Origin: Gammaproteobacteria bacterium
Lineage (GTDB): Bacteria; Pseudomonadota; Gammaproteobacteria; Acidiferrobacterales; Sulfurifustaceae
Assembly (NCBI GenBank): GCA_004298065.1
Contig: SCRL01000058.1
Location: 1-64,000, forward strand
DNA: 64,000 nt
Direction: 5' to 3'
Under the pieces are notes generated by a model. That model saw only the letters and a program-made list of their open reading frames with translations, had not been told where the DNA came from and made no database searches. Both the position numbers and the translations under genes were made by a program. Below are positions 18,655-27,886 of this stretch, one piece after another. Position 1 is the first letter of the stretch. Each line of letters opens with the position of its first letter.

Positions 18655-19674
18655 TTAGCGCGCCGGTGCGACCGACTTGGCGATAAGCGACACCGTTTCG
18701 GCCGGCACTTCCCCGACCACCGTCACCTGGTGACCGTCCACACGTGCGCCGTAGGCATGCACCGCGCCCATGCGGCTCGGTCCCTGCATGCCGGGCTTCG
18801 CGTCCTTGTCGATCGGCTCGACGAACAGCGACACTGTCGCCAGGCCGTCGGAGTAGACGAGATGTTCGACGGTTTTGTTGCGCATGGGGACGTTGCGCAT
18901 CACCTGGTGCGACAACCGGAAGCCCTTGGGTAACTGCGTCGCGCTCCATTTCTGCGCCGGTGCCGCCGGCATCGCGCCGCTCTCGCGGTACCAGACCATG
19001 CCTTTGCCGGGACTCTCCGGCTGCAACGCCGCGGCCGGCACCGTTTTGACGTCGATATGCGTGAACATGAATTGTTCGAGCGGCTGACCCTTGCTGTCGA
19101 GCAGGTCGGCCTTGAGCAGCAGACCGGTATCGTGGTCGGCCCAGAGCCGGTAGCCGTAGCGATAGGCGTCGCGCGGGCGAATGGTGAGTTGTTGCGCCAC
19201 GCGTCCGGCGATGCGCTCGGTCTTGCCGAGCTGGATGACATAGTGCTCGCCCAGCTCCGACAACCGCTCGGGCAGGATCGTGGGGAAACTGCGGGCGTCG
19301 ACCTTGCGGTGCTCGACCACGACGGAATTCTGGTCGGGCAGGTAGCACAGCACCTCGCGTTCGTTGCGCACGATCTCACGCGCCACGCCGTTGAGCGACA
19401 CCAGTCGCTCGCGCACCATGCCCTTCTCCGCCTTGTGCAAGACGCGCATGGTCTCGAGCTGTGTCCCATGCTGGTAAACGAAGATACCCTCGAAATCGAA
19501 CCGGCGCGGCGCCTCGTTCATCTTCATGAGCCAGTCGTGCGCGCCGCCGGCCGCTGTTCCCGACGCGGCTCTACCTCCTCCATCCCTGGAGTCGTCGCCC
19601 GCTGCGTGAGTGAGCGGGACGCAGAGGACGAGAACGGCGGGAAAAAGAAAGCGGCGGAAGCGCAACGGATTCAT
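18655..19674 (-). CDS. rseB: sigma-E regulatory protein RseB
   Basis: Periplasmic protein that binds RseA and senses lipopolysaccharide or lipoprotein stress (MucB in pseudomonads). The 339 residues begin with a signal peptide (MNPLRFRRFLFPAVLVLCVP, cut near THA-A) and continue with the LolA/LppX-like fold (FDFEGIFVYQHGTQLETMRV) and the C-terminal domain with KGFRLSHQVMRN. Its ATG overlaps the rseA stop by 4 bases. Residues 27-34, just after the signal peptide, are encoded by a 25-bp sequence also found at the start of nadB (19571-19595). rseC does not follow, unlike in E. coli. Confidence 0.95.
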   Translation of the reverse strand: MNPLRFRRFLFPAVLVLCVPLTHAAGDDSRDGGGRAASGTAAGGAHDWLMKMNEAPRRFDFEGIFVYQHGTQLETMRVLHKAEKGMVRERLVSLNGVAREIVRNEREVLCYLPDQNSVVVEHRKVDARSFPTILPERLSELGEHYVIQLGKTERIAGRVAQQLTIRPRDAYRYGYRLWADHDTGLLLKADLLDSKGQPLEQFMFTHIDVKTVPAAALQPESPGKGMVWYRESGAMPAAPAQKWSATQLPKGFRLSHQVMRNVPMRNKTVEHLVYSDGLATVSLFVEPIDKDAKPGMQGPSRMGAVHAYGARVDGHQVTVVGEVPAETVSLIAKSVAPAR

Positions 19675-20246
19675 CGTTGATTGTCGTTGGCGGTTATCGC
19701 AGACACCGTTTTGTTTTCTCCGTTTCCGGCGTCATACCCCACGACTCGCACGTACGGCAGCATGCCGCTCACGCCTGCGCCCGGTGCGAACTCGTTGTGT
19801 TCGACCAAATAGGCATTGAGGGTGTTTTCGACTTCGCGCTCCTTTGTGTCCCAACGCGTGGTGCTGGCGCGCAGGTATTCGGTAGCGGGTATGGCATCGT
19901 TTTGTGCCGTCTGCGGCGCCGGCGCGTTCGTGTTGCCGAGCCACAGGCGCGCGCCGAGGATCGCGATGCCTGCGACCGACGCCGCGAGCGCGAGTTGGCC
20001 GGCGCGCCGCGTCAGCGGCGACCAGTCGCGACCCGGTCCGGGCTGTCCCGTAAGGCGTTCGCGCACGTGCCGGGCGATGTCCCGTCCGCGCGCCGGCAAC
20101 GCCTCGCGCCGCAGTACCGCGCGGATCGCGTGGTAGCGTCCCCAGGTGGCGCGTGCGGCGGCGTCCTCGCCGAGCGATGCCAGCAAGCGGCGGATTTCGA
20201 GCTCGTCGAGCTCGTTATCCATCAGGGCGGACAGTTTTTCGTTCAT
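19671..20246 (-). CDS. rseA: anti-sigma-E factor RseA
   Basis: Single-pass inner-membrane anti-sigma factor holding RpoE until regulated proteolysis (DegS, then RseP, encoded at 48167). The 191 residues show the cytoplasmic sigma-binding domain MNEKLSALMDNELDELEIRR and ATWGRYHAIRAVLR, a transmembrane helix around QLALAASVAGIAILGARLWL, and a periplasmic tail ending in a region that RseB should bind. It lies 10 bases after rpoE and overlaps rseB by 4. Confidence 0.94.
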   Translation of the reverse strand: MNEKLSALMDNELDELEIRRLLASLGEDAAARATWGRYHAIRAVLRREALPARGRDIARHVRERLTGQPGPGRDWSPLTRRAGQLALAASVAGIAILGARLWLGNTNAPAPQTAQNDAIPATEYLRASTTRWDTKEREVENTLNAYLVEHNEFAPGAGVSGMLPYVRVVGYDAGNGENKTVSAITANDNQR

Positions 20247-20256
20247 GACAACAACC

Positions 20257-20856
20257 TCACGACTGGGTTTCCAGCAACGGTTTCAGTTCTTTGTCGATCG
20301 CCTCGCGCGCGCGAAAAATGCGCGAGCGCACGGTGCCGATCGGACAGTCCATGATCTCTGCGATCTCCTCGTACGACAGCCCCTCGATCTCGCGCAGCGT
20401 GATCGCGGTGCGCAGGTCGGTCGGCAACGCCTCGAGCACGCGGTGCACCGTGGCCGCGATCTCGTCCGTGAGCAGTTGGCGTTCCGGCGTCGCCTGTTCG
20501 CGCAGACCTTCGCTGCCGTTGAGCGTCTCGAGCCCTTCGGTTTCCAGGTCCAGGCTCGGCGGCCGGCGTCCGAGCGATTCGAGATGGTTCTTGGCTGTGT
20601 TCACCGCGATGCGATATAGCCAGGTATAAAACGCGCTCTCACCCCGAAATCCACCGAGCGCGCGGTAGGCGCGCAGAAACGCCTCCTGCGTCACATCCTC
20701 GGCCTCGCTCCGGTCGCGCACGTAGCGGCCGACGAGCTTGGTGACCTTGTGCTGGTATTTGCGCACCAGCAGGTCGAAGGCGGCCTTGTCGCCCTTCTGG
20801 GCCCGGGCGACCAGCTTGCGGTCCACGCCGCGCTCGTCCATGGCTTGCTCGATCAT
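20257..20856 (-). CDS. rpoE: sigma-E factor RpoE (AlgU)
   Basis: ECF sigma factor for the envelope stress response. Starting at ATG 20856 (MIEQAMDERGVDRKLVARAQ) gives 199 residues, near the family's ~190; the open frame continues upstream to 21009 but that part is not homologous. Region 2 has FDLLVRKYQHKVTKLVGRYV, DVTQEAFLRAYRAL and ESAFYTWLYRIAVNTAKNHL; region 4 has LREIEGLSYEEIAEIMDCPI and GTVRSRIFRARE. Divergent from nadB, as in many gammaproteobacteria. A sigma-E-like promoter is seen upstream, consistent with autoregulation. Confidence 0.96.
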   Translation of the reverse strand: MIEQAMDERGVDRKLVARAQKGDKAAFDLLVRKYQHKVTKLVGRYVRDRSEAEDVTQEAFLRAYRALGGFRGESAFYTWLYRIAVNTAKNHLESLGRRPPSLDLETEGLETLNGSEGLREQATPERQLLTDEIAATVHRVLEALPTDLRTAITLREIEGLSYEEIAEIMDCPIGTVRSRIFRAREAIDKELKPLLETQS

Positions 20857-20887
20857 GGAATGTCTCGCGTGCGCGGCATTCGGTGGA

Positions 20888-20916
20888 TAAAGACCGGACT
20901 TGGCCGCCAAAGTTTC
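20888..20916 (-). promoter_or_regulatory. candidate sigma-E promoter of rpoE
   Basis: On the minus strand GAAACTT (20910-20916; consensus GGAACTT) is followed after 16 bases by TCTTTA (20888-20893; consensus TCTGA/TCAAA). It is 31 bases upstream of the chosen rpoE start, which suits autoregulation. Confidence 0.45.
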
Positions 20917-21051
20917 ATGATCTGGATCGCTTATTAAGGGCAGGTTCGAGAAGACGACGGCTGCGGGCACCGCTACGGCCGCCGGCCGACTGGAAGCTTG
21001 TGATAGCATAGCTTAAACATCAAGAATTCCCGCGCCCTTCGTCATCCCCGT

Positions 21052-22740
21052 ATGGCCAACACCGAGTCGTCGGCAACCGTTCCCGACGTTGCCCTAGCTC
21101 CTCCATCCATGGAGTCGTTCGATGCGCTGATTGTCGGCGGCGGCCTCGCCGGTCTTTCCACCGCCCTGCGCCTGGCCGACCATATGAAGGTGGCGATCGT
21201 CGCCAAGGCGGTGCTGACCGAGGGTTCCAGCCTCTACGCCCAGGGCGGGATCGCCACCGTACGCGACCGCCAGGAGGATTCGTTCGAGTCCCACGTCGTC
21301 GATACGCTCGATGCCGGCGCCGGCCTGTGCCACCGCGATACCGTCGAGCTGGTCGTGCGCCACGGTCCGGCGGCCATCGACTGGCTCGTGACCCAGGGCG
21401 TGCCGTTCACCCACGGACAGAATCACGGCAACGACGATCTGCACCTGACGCGCGAGGGCGGCCACAGCCACCGGCGCGTGGTGCACGCCGCCGATGCCAC
21501 CGGCCGCGCGGTGCAAACCACGCTCGAGGCCCGGGTGCGCGGGCATCGCAACATCCGCGTGCTCGAAAACCACATCGCCATCGACCTCATCACCGGCGCC
21601 AAGCTCGGGCGCGCGGGCGCCAACCGTTGTCTCGGGCTCTACGCGCTCGACCGGACCGCCGGGCACGTGCGCACGCTGGGCGCGCGCTTCGTGGTGCTCG
21701 CCACCGGCGGCGCTTCGAAGGTGTACCTGTACACGAGCAACCCGGACACCTCCACCGGTGACGGCATCGCCATGGCCTGGCGCGCCGGCTGCCGCGTGGC
21801 CAACATGGAGTTCGTGCAGTTCCACCCCACTTGCCTGTGGCACCCGCGTGCAAAAAGTTTTCTGATCACCGAGGCGGTGCGCGGCGAGGGTGGAAAACTG
21901 CTGCTGCCGAACGGCCAGCCGTTCATGCACGAGCACGATCCCCGCGGCGAACTTGCCTCGCGCGACATCGTGGCCCGCGCCATCGACTACGAAATGAAGC
22001 GCCGCGGCCTCGATTACGTGCACCTCGACATCAGTCACAAGCCGGCGGCGTTCATTCAGGAGCATTTCCCGACCATCTACCGGCGCTGCCGCGAACTGGG
22101 TTACGACATCACCAAGGAACCGATCCCGGTGGTGCCGGCGGCGCACTACACCTGCGGCGGCGTGGTGACGGATCACAGCGCCCATACCGACCTCGAGGGG
22201 CTTTATGCCGTGGGCGAATGCGCCTTCACCGGCTTGCATGGCGCCAACCGTCTCGCCAGCAACTCGCTGCTCGAATGCCTGATATTCGGCGAGGCAGCGG
22301 CGCAGGACATGCTTCGGCGCCAGCCGGAGGCGCCGCCGGCGAACGGCGCCCTGCCCGCCTGGGACGAGACCCGCGTGACCGATGCCGACGAGAACATCGT
22401 GGTGTCGCACAATTGGGACGAGCTGCGCCGCGGCATGTGGGACTATGTCGGCATCGTGCGCACGACCAAGCGCCTGGAGCGCGCGCAGCACCGCGTGGAC
22501 CTGCTGCGCGAGGAAATCCGCGAGTATTACCGCAACTTCAAGGTCACCAACGACCTGATCGAACTGCGCAACCTGGTGCTGGTGGCGGAACTCATCATCC
22601 GTTCGGCCACGGCGCGCCACGAGTCCCGCGGTCTGCACTACACCCGCGACTACCCCGAGAAGGACGCCACCCGGTCGCCGTGCGACACCGTGCTCACGCC
22701 GCCCGGGTTTCAAGTAGCAGCCGCGCCCGTAGCCGCCTGA
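21052..22740 (+). CDS. nadB: L-aspartate oxidase
   Basis: Flavoenzyme oxidising L-aspartate to iminoaspartate, the first step of NAD synthesis. The 562 residues include the FAD dinucleotide motif [15 protein letters not shown] (from residue 28), [14 protein letters not shown], the active-site region [15 protein letters not shown]-like segment ([15 protein letters not shown]), and C-terminal [15 protein letters not shown] second in-frame ATG at 21109 lies next to the FAD fold; the first 19 residues contain the 25-bp sequence shared with rseB, so the true start may be 21109. The 3' end overlaps the convergent ygfX gene by 47 bases. Confidence 0.97.
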   Translation: MANTESSATVPDVALAPPSMESFDALIVGGGLAGLSTALRLADHMKVAIVAKAVLTEGSSLYAQGGIATVRDRQEDSFESHVVDTLDAGAGLCHRDTVELVVRHGPAAIDWLVTQGVPFTHGQNHGNDDLHLTREGGHSHRRVVHAADATGRAVQTTLEARVRGHRNIRVLENHIAIDLITGAKLGRAGANRCLGLYALDRTAGHVRTLGARFVVLATGGASKVYLYTSNPDTSTGDGIAMAWRAGCRVANMEFVQFHPTCLWHPRAKSFLITEAVRGEGGKLLLPNGQPFMHEHDPRGELASRDIVARAIDYEMKRRGLDYVHLDISHKPAAFIQEHFPTIYRRCRELGYDITKEPIPVVPAAHYTCGGVVTDHSAHTDLEGLYAVGECAFTGLHGANRLASNSLLECLIFGEAAAQDMLRRQPEAPPANGALPAWDETRVTDADENIVVSHNWDELRRGMWDYVGIVRTTKRLERAQHRVDLLREEIREYYRNFKVTNDLIELRNLVLVAELIIRSATARHESRGLHYTRDYPEKDATRSPCDTVLTPPGFQVAAAPVAA

Positions 22741-23140
22741 AGGCCTCGGGCTCGACGGCATCGGCCGCCAACACCAGTCCAGACGGCCAGCGCCGGCCCT
22801 TGATGCGCAGCCACAACAGGACGATCCCGGGCTGGATCACGGCGCGCCGGATATCGCATTCCTGCCAGTCCGGTTTCTGTCCCAATTGCACGCTGCATAG
22901 CCCCTCGTGATCGAGTTCGAACGCCGTGATCGCCCTGCTCGTCCGGCGCCAGCCGTGGACCCCCAGGGAGTTCGCCAAGCTGGCCGTGAGTACGACCAAG
23001 AGCCCTATCGTGAGCAGGAATGACAACGGAACCAGAAGAACCAGCACCATGCCGCCGAGATGAATTGCGGCCAAGATGGTTATCAGAGCACGAGAAACTT
23101 TTATATTTATTATCAGCCTACTGTCGAATTTTTCTAACAA
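22694..23140 (-). CDS. ygfX: YgfX-family membrane protein
   Basis: Small inner-membrane protein of the YgfX (CptA) family, usually encoded right after sdhE. From the TTG at 23140 it has 148 residues; two adjacent membrane segments span [20 protein letters not shown] and [16 protein letters not shown], then a soluble domain with GLCSVQLG and [20 protein letters not shown]. There is no ATG near; the TTG overlaps sdhE by 23 bases. The E. coli relative was proposed to act on the cytoskeleton or in flavinylation; the role here is not evident. Its stop lies inside the convergent nadB gene. Confidence 0.8.
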   Translation of the reverse strand: MLEKFDSRLIINIKVSRALITILAAIHLGGMVLVLLVPLSFLLTIGLLVVLTASLANSLGVHGWRRTSRAITAFELDHEGLCSVQLGQKPDWQECDIRRAVIQPGIVLLWLRIKGRRWPSGLVLAADAVEPEAFRRLRARLLLETRAA

Positions 23141-23336
23141 TGTCCTCAAGCTCCTGCGGAGGATTTTCCTGGCCTTGCAGGCATGCCGCGAGCGTCGTGT
23201 CCGGCAGTGCCAGCAATTTTTCGAAGGCCTGTTGCTCGGTCGACGATAAGCCGACATACCGCTCACGCAAAAAACCGCCAAGCATCAGGTCCAGTTCAAG
23301 CAGGCCCCGCCGGCAGCGCCAGCGCAACTTTTCCAT
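23118..23336 (-). CDS. sdhE: succinate dehydrogenase flavinylation factor SdhE
   Basis: Small (72 residues) assembly factor promoting covalent attachment of FAD to SdhA. Starting at ATG 23336 (MEKLRWRCRRGLLELDLML), it shows the conserved RRGLLELD motif and the family's five-helix layout, ending [11 protein letters not shown]. It sits 26 bases after sdhB in the operon that encodes its target. A longer open frame upstream overlaps sdhB and is not used. Confidence 0.94.
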   Translation of the reverse strand: MEKLRWRCRRGLLELDLMLGGFLRERYVGLSSTEQQAFEKLLALPDTTLAACLQGQENPPQELEDIVRKIRQ

Positions 23337-23362
23337 GTGCCGGGCTTCCGCTGCAGCCACGG

Positions 23363-24064
23363 CTAGAGTACCCGTTTGGCCAGCATCTGCCTGATATGGC
23401 CGATGGCCTTGGCCGGGTTCAGGTCCTTGGGGCAGACGTCGGTGCAGTTCATGATGGTATGACAGCGGAACAGCCGGTACGGGTCTTCGAGGCTGTCGAG
23501 CCGCTCGCCCGTGGCCTGGTCGCGGGAGTCGGCCAGGAAGCGCCCCGCCTGCAATAGCGCCGCCGGCCCCAGAAACTTGTCCGGGTTCCACCAGAACGAG
23601 GGGCAGGCCGTGGTGCAGCAGGCGCACAGGATGCACTCGTACAGCCCGTCCAGCCGGTCGCGCTCTTCGGGCGACTGCAGACGCTCGATCTCGGGTTCCG
23701 GGTCGTGGTTGACGAGCCAGGGCTGCACCGCCTTGTACTGGGCGAAAAACGGTGTCATGTCCACGATCATGTCGCGGATCACCGGCATTCCCGGCAACGG
23801 GCGAATCTCGATCGGTTGGCGCAGGTCTTTAAGCGGCAGGATGCAGGCGAGGCCATTGCGGCCGTTGATGTTCATGGCGTCCGAGCCGCACACCCCCTCG
23901 CGGCAGGAGCGGCGGAAACCGAGGCTGTCGTCCTGCTCTTTCAGCAGCAACAACGCATCGAGCAGCATCACCGCGCCGCAATCGTCGGACAGCTCGTAGT
24001 CCCGCATGCGCGGCTTTTCGCCGGTTTCCGGGTTGTAGCGGTAGATGGAAAAGCGGATCGGCAT
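23363..24064 (-). CDS. sdhB: succinate dehydrogenase iron-sulfur subunit
   Basis: Iron-sulfur subunit of complex II, passing electrons from SdhA flavin to the membrane quinone site. The 233 residues contain the [2Fe-2S] ligands in FRRSCREGVCGSDAMNING and a downstream cysteine in GLACILP, then the [4Fe-4S]/[3Fe-4S] motifs ECILCACCTTACPSFWW and FRCHTIMNCTDVCPKDLNP. It follows sdhA by 8 bases. Confidence 0.98.
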   Translation of the reverse strand: MPIRFSIYRYNPETGEKPRMRDYELSDDCGAVMLLDALLLLKEQDDSLGFRRSCREGVCGSDAMNINGRNGLACILPLKDLRQPIEIRPLPGMPVIRDMIVDMTPFFAQYKAVQPWLVNHDPEPEIERLQSPEERDRLDGLYECILCACCTTACPSFWWNPDKFLGPAALLQAGRFLADSRDQATGERLDSLEDPYRLFRCHTIMNCTDVCPKDLNPAKAIGHIRQMLAKRVL

Positions 24065-24072
24065 GGCGACAC

Positions 24073-25839
24073 CTAATATACGCGTTCCACGGGCGGGAAC
24101 GATTCAACCGACATCGGCTTCATGCGCACCGGCTTGTAGTCGAGTTTGCGCCCCTCGCGGAAATACAGGCTGTGTCGCAGCCACTTTACGTCGTCGCGCT
24201 TGGGGTAATCCAGGCGCGAATGCGCACCACGCGACTCCTCGCGCGCGACCGCCGAATGCACCGTGGCGAGCGCCACGTCCATGAGGTTTTCGAGCTCGAG
24301 CGCTTCGATGCGCGCGGTGTTGAATATCTTGCTGTGATCCTTGAGGCGCGCGTCCGCGAGTCGTCGCACCAACGCCTCGACCTGACGCACGCCCTCCTCC
24401 AACACCTCGCGCGTGCGGAACACGCCGCAGTAATCCTCCATGGTCTTGCGCAGCGCATCGCGCAGGCAATCCACGGACTCGCCTTCGCCTTTTTTGTCCC
24501 AGCGCGCGAGGCGCGTCATGGCACGCTCGATGGCAGTCTCGGGCATCGGACGGTAGAAGCGATTCTCGGAAAGGTATTCGAACATGTGATTTCCCGCCGC
24601 GCGCCCGAACACGATGATGTCGAGCAGCGAATTGCCGCCGAGACGATTGGCGCCGTGGATCGACACGCAGGCACATTCGCCCACGGCATACAGTCCCGGT
24701 ACCGGTTCTTCCGGGCCGGTGTGCACCGGCACCGCCACTTGGCCGAAGCGGTTGGTTGGAATGCCGCCCATGGTGTAGTGCGCCGTCGGCAGCACGGGGA
24801 TCGGCTGTTCGATCGGGTCCACGTGCGCGAAGCGGCGCGCCAGCTCGCGGATACCGGGCAGGCGCTTCGTGATCGTGTCGGCGCCGAGGTGATCGAGCTT
24901 GAGCAACATGTGATCCTGTTTCGGGCCGCAGCCGCGCCCCTCTTTTATCTCGGTGTAAATCGCGCGGCTCACGACGTCGCGCGAGGCGAGGTCTTTCGCG
25001 TGTGGCGCGTAGCGCTCCATAAAGCGCTCGCCACGGCTGTTCACGAGGTAACCGCCCTCACCGCGCGCGCCCTCGGAGATCAGCACGCCGAGGCCGGCGA
25101 TGCCGGTCGGGTGGAACTGCATGAACTCCATGTCCTGCAACGGCAGCCCGGCGCGCAGCGCCATCGCCATGCCATCGCCGGTGTTGATGAGCGCGTTGGT
25201 GGTGGTGCGATAAAGCTGGCCGGCGCCGCCGGTGGCGATGAGCGTGGTGCGCGCCTCGATCACCAGCGGCTCGCCGGTTTCGATCTCGAGCACGAGCGCG
25301 CCGAGGCAATAACCCTCGGCGTCGGTCAGCAGATCGATGACGAAGAACTCGTCGAAGAAATGTGTGCGCGCCTTGAGGTTCTGCTGGTAGAGCGCGTGCA
25401 GCATCGCGTGGCCGGTGCGGTCGGCGGCGGCGCAAGTGCGCGCCGCCTGGGCGCCGCCGAAGTTCTGGCTCTGACCGCCGAACGGTCGCTGGTAGATGCG
25501 TCCGTTCGGCAGGCGCGTGAATGGCACGCCGTAGTGTTCGAGCTCGATCACAAGCTTCGCCGCGGCGCGACACATGTATTCGACCGCGTCCTGGTCGGCG
25601 AGGTAATCGCCGCCCTTCACCGTGTCGTACATGTGCCAGTGCCAGTTGTCCGGCTGCACGTTGCCGAGCGCGGCGTTGATGCCGCCCTGTGCCGCCACCG
25701 TGTGCGAGCGCGTCGGGAACACTTTCGATACCACCGCGACATGCGCCTCGGCCGCGGCCAGTTGCAGCGCCGCGCGCAGCCCGGCGCCGCCGGCGCCGAT
25801 CACGAGACAGTCGAAACGACGGCGCGCGATGTGATTCAT
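24073..25839 (-). CDS. sdhA: succinate dehydrogenase flavoprotein subunit
   Basis: Catalytic subunit oxidising succinate to fumarate. From ATG 25839 it has 588 residues: FAD motif [16 protein letters not shown], the covalent-FAD histidine in [20 protein letters not shown], the substrate region [40 protein letters not shown], and C-terminal [18 protein letters not shown]. The start overlaps the sdhD stop by 4 bases (ATGA). The open frame extends upstream across sdhD and sdhC but only this start matches the family. Confidence 0.98.
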   Translation of the reverse strand: MNHIARRRFDCLVIGAGGAGLRAALQLAAAEAHVAVVSKVFPTRSHTVAAQGGINAALGNVQPDNWHWHMYDTVKGGDYLADQDAVEYMCRAAAKLVIELEHYGVPFTRLPNGRIYQRPFGGQSQNFGGAQAARTCAAADRTGHAMLHALYQQNLKARTHFFDEFFVIDLLTDAEGYCLGALVLEIETGEPLVIEARTTLIATGGAGQLYRTTTNALINTGDGMAMALRAGLPLQDMEFMQFHPTGIAGLGVLISEGARGEGGYLVNSRGERFMERYAPHAKDLASRDVVSRAIYTEIKEGRGCGPKQDHMLLKLDHLGADTITKRLPGIRELARRFAHVDPIEQPIPVLPTAHYTMGGIPTNRFGQVAVPVHTGPEEPVPGLYAVGECACVSIHGANRLGGNSLLDIIVFGRAAGNHMFEYLSENRFYRPMPETAIERAMTRLARWDKKGEGESVDCLRDALRKTMEDYCGVFRTREVLEEGVRQVEALVRRLADARLKDHSKIFNTARIEALELENLMDVALATVHSAVAREESRGAHSRLDYPKRDDVKWLRHSLYFREGRKLDYKPVRMKPMSVESFPPVERVY

Positions 25840-26183
25840 GACGCGGTGTTGAGCAGAATATTGGCTGCCCACAGGGCGAGCGCCAGCAGCCCGAAAGCGG
25901 TCAGGAACGTGGCCGCCACGCGCACGCCGGCGGAATGCAGATAGTCCATATATACGCTGCGCATACCTACCCAGGCATGCGCCAGCAGGCTCAGGAAAAA
26001 TAACCCCCAGGTGATTCGCACCGGACCCTGAGCGAACCAGGCGCGCCAGGCGGCATGGTCGGCCAGCGGGTCGAACGCGAAGCGAAACACGAGATAGACC
26101 AGAAAACCGGCGAGATAAACCGACGTGGCGCGCTGCACCAGCCACTCGCCTAAACCGGCATGGACGCTACCGGCAGCTCTCAC
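25836..26183 (-). CDS. sdhD: succinate dehydrogenase membrane anchor SdhD
   Basis: Hydrophobic anchor subunit contributing to heme b and quinone binding. From GTG 26183, which overlaps the sdhC stop (GTGA), it has 115 residues and three membrane helices. The motif [17 protein letters not shown] places a heme-type histidine 11 and 12 residues before the Asp-Tyr pair, exactly the spacing of E. coli SdhD His71/Asp82/Tyr83. Ends [10 protein letters not shown]. Confidence 0.92.
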   Translation of the reverse strand: MRAAGSVHAGLGEWLVQRATSVYLAGFLVYLVFRFAFDPLADHAAWRAWFAQGPVRITWGLFFLSLLAHAWVGMRSVYMDYLHSAGVRVAATFLTAFGLLALALWAANILLNTAS

Positions 26184-26557
26184 AAGCTCGCTCCTGCGAT
26201 TACGATCACGAGCCCCGTCGCCGCGAAGGTGAACCACGCCAAGCGCCGCGCCGCGGCCTTGCCGGTGCCGATATCGAGATCGAGCAGCAGGTGGCGCAGG
26301 CCGGAAAAGAAATGCTGCGCTAACACGGCGACCGCCAGCCATATCAGCAGTTTCGCGCCCGGTGTGCGCAACGATGTGGCAAGCGCAGCGAACGTGGCGG
26401 CATCGGCTAGCGATTGTTGCAGCAGGTACAGCATGAACGGGATCGAGAGCACCAGCAGCACGCCGGTGACGCGGTGCAGGATGGAGACAATACCCCCAAT
26501 CGGCAGGCGGATTTGGAATAGGTTCAGGAAGACCGGGCGGGAGCCGTTTTGCGCCAT
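26180..26557 (-). CDS. sdhC: succinate dehydrogenase cytochrome b556 subunit
   Basis: Membrane anchor subunit with the other heme ligand. The 125 residues show RPVFLNLFQIRLPIGGIVSI followed by LHRVTGV (quinone site arginine and serine region) and the heme histidine in SGLRHLLLD, with three membrane helices. It is the first gene of sdhCDAB-sdhE-ygfX. A perfect hairpin lies 22 bases before its ATG, and no convincing ribosome site is visible there. Confidence 0.95.
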   Translation of the reverse strand: MAQNGSRPVFLNLFQIRLPIGGIVSILHRVTGVLLVLSIPFMLYLLQQSLADAATFAALATSLRTPGAKLLIWLAVAVLAQHFFSGLRHLLLDLDIGTGKAAARRLAWFTFAATGLVIVIAGASL

Positions 26558-26579
26558 GCCGATATAGTAAAAGGATGTT

Positions 26580-26609
26580 CTGAAAAAGTCCCTCCATGGA
26601 CTTTTTCAG
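26580..26609. repeat. perfect hairpin upstream of sdhC
   Basis: CTGAAAAAGTCC (26580-26591) and GGACTTTTTCAG (26598-26609) are perfect 12-bp inverted arms around the 6-base loop CTCCAT. It lies between the divergent sdhC and ygfZ genes and would be in the sdh leader RNA. A palindromic repeat element or an mRNA stability element are both possible. Confidence 0.7.
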
Positions 26610-26687
26610 CCGGCGGGCCTCGGCGTCCACCACGTTTTTCCATGCGGCGGCATTGGTTAAGATGCGATACAAAGAGGTCCATAACCT

Positions 26688-27758
26688 ATGAATCAGACGT
26701 GGCTGACATTCCTGCAGACGCAGGGGGCCGTGGTTGAAAGCGGTCAAATCCGGCATTTCGGCGATGCAGCGGCCGAGCGCAAGGCCGCCGTCGGTGACAC
26801 GGTGCTGGCAGAGCTCTCGACGTTGTCCCTGATCCGCATTCATGGCACCGATGCGCTGACATTCCTTAACGGCCAGCTCAGCAATGACTTACGCCGCGTG
26901 GACGAGGCGCACGGCCAGATCGCCGCCTGGTGTAACCCCAAGGGACGCGCGTTCGCGCTGTTCCGTGTTTTGCGCCGCGGCGAGGACTACTACCTGCAAT
27001 TGCCCGGCGCATTGCAAGAAACCACGCTCAAGCGCCTGCGGATGTTCGTGCTGCGCGCCAAGGTGATGCTCGAAGATGCGGATAACGCCCTGGTCTCGTT
27101 CGGCATTGCCGGGCCGCGGGCCGAGGTGCTGCTGCGCGAAACCTTCGGCGAATTGCCGAACGAGATAAACAACAGCGTCACGCGCAACGACATAACCGTG
27201 CTGTGCGTTTCCGCAATGCCGATGCGATTTATGGTCATTGCGCCAATGAACTCAGCTGCTGAACTGTGGCAGCGCCTGCGCCTGAACGCCCGGCCGGTCG
27301 CATCGGATCGCTGGATCTGGCTCGATATCGGTGCCGGTCTGCCGCAGATTTATCCCGAGACCAGTGAGGCGTTCGTGCCGCAGATGTTCAACCTCGAATT
27401 GCTGGGCGGCGTGGATTTCAAGAAAGGCTGCTATCCCGGCCAGGAAATCGTAGCGCGGTTGCATTATCGCGGCGGACTCAAGCAGCGCATGGTGCGCGCG
27501 CACGTCGATGCGGATGCAGCGCCGGGCGCGCCGCTCTACGCGCCCGACCTGCCCGGCCAGACAGCGGGCACCGTCGTGTCGGCCGCATCGGCACCCGCGG
27601 GCGGTTACGATCTGCTCGTCGTGATTCAGCTGAGCAGCATCGCGACGGGCACGGTGCGACTTGGAAACGAACACAAGGGCCCGCCGCTTAAAATGCTTCC
27701 TCTGCCCTATCCCTTGCCTGCCATCGACGAGTCGGCTACGGAACGTCGCGGCACATAA
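26688..27758 (+). CDS. ygfZ: folate-binding YgfZ/IbaG-type Fe-S protein
   Basis: Tetrahydrofolate-binding protein that aids assembly or repair of certain iron-sulfur enzymes. The 356 residues have a GcvT-like fold with LSTLSLIRIHGTDALTFLNG near the start and the family signature FKKGCYPGQEIVARLHYRGG, including its reactive cysteine. It starts divergently from the sdh operon, whose SdhB is an Fe-S protein, a plausible functional neighbour. An AGAGGT about 8 bases before the ATG serves as ribosome site. Confidence 0.95.
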   Translation: MNQTWLTFLQTQGAVVESGQIRHFGDAAAERKAAVGDTVLAELSTLSLIRIHGTDALTFLNGQLSNDLRRVDEAHGQIAAWCNPKGRAFALFRVLRRGEDYYLQLPGALQETTLKRLRMFVLRAKVMLEDADNALVSFGIAGPRAEVLLRETFGELPNEINNSVTRNDITVLCVSAMPMRFMVIAPMNSAAELWQRLRLNARPVASDRWIWLDIGAGLPQIYPETSEAFVPQMFNLELLGGVDFKKGCYPGQEIVARLHYRGGLKQRMVRAHVDADAAPGAPLYAPDLPGQTAGTVVSAASAPAGGYDLLVVIQLSSIATGTVRLGNEHKGPPLKMLPLPYPLPAIDESATERRGT

Positions 27759-27805
27759 CTTGTGCGCTGACACTGCCGATTACGGCACATATTTTGTCTC
27801 TCTTC

Positions 27806-27820
27806 GCCGGATTTTCCGGC
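27806..27820 (+). terminator. weak hairpin after ygfZ
   Basis: GCCGGA-TTT-TCCGGC followed by TTGTCT. The stem is 6 bp and the T tract poor, so termination would be weak. Confidence 0.35.
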
Positions 27821-27860
27821 TTGTCTCGCTCCCGGGCCTTATGCTTGAATGGGTCACGTT

Positions 27861-27886
27861 TAGAATAACTATATAAGTAAATTCTA
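27861..27886 (+). promoter_or_regulatory. AT-rich palindromic promoter/operator region before the exporter
   Basis: TAGAAT (27861-27866) and ATTCTA (27881-27886) form an interrupted palindrome around ACTATATAAGT, itself a small palindrome with TATATA as possible -10. It stands out as AT-rich in GC-rich surroundings, 60-90 bases upstream of the exporter start. LysR-type regulators control yeiH relatives elsewhere, but none is encoded in this window. Confidence 0.35.

Noticed and set aside
20857-21009. N-terminal extension of RpoE to the first upstream start
   Set aside because: The extra 51 residues resemble no sigma factor and contain the candidate promoter.
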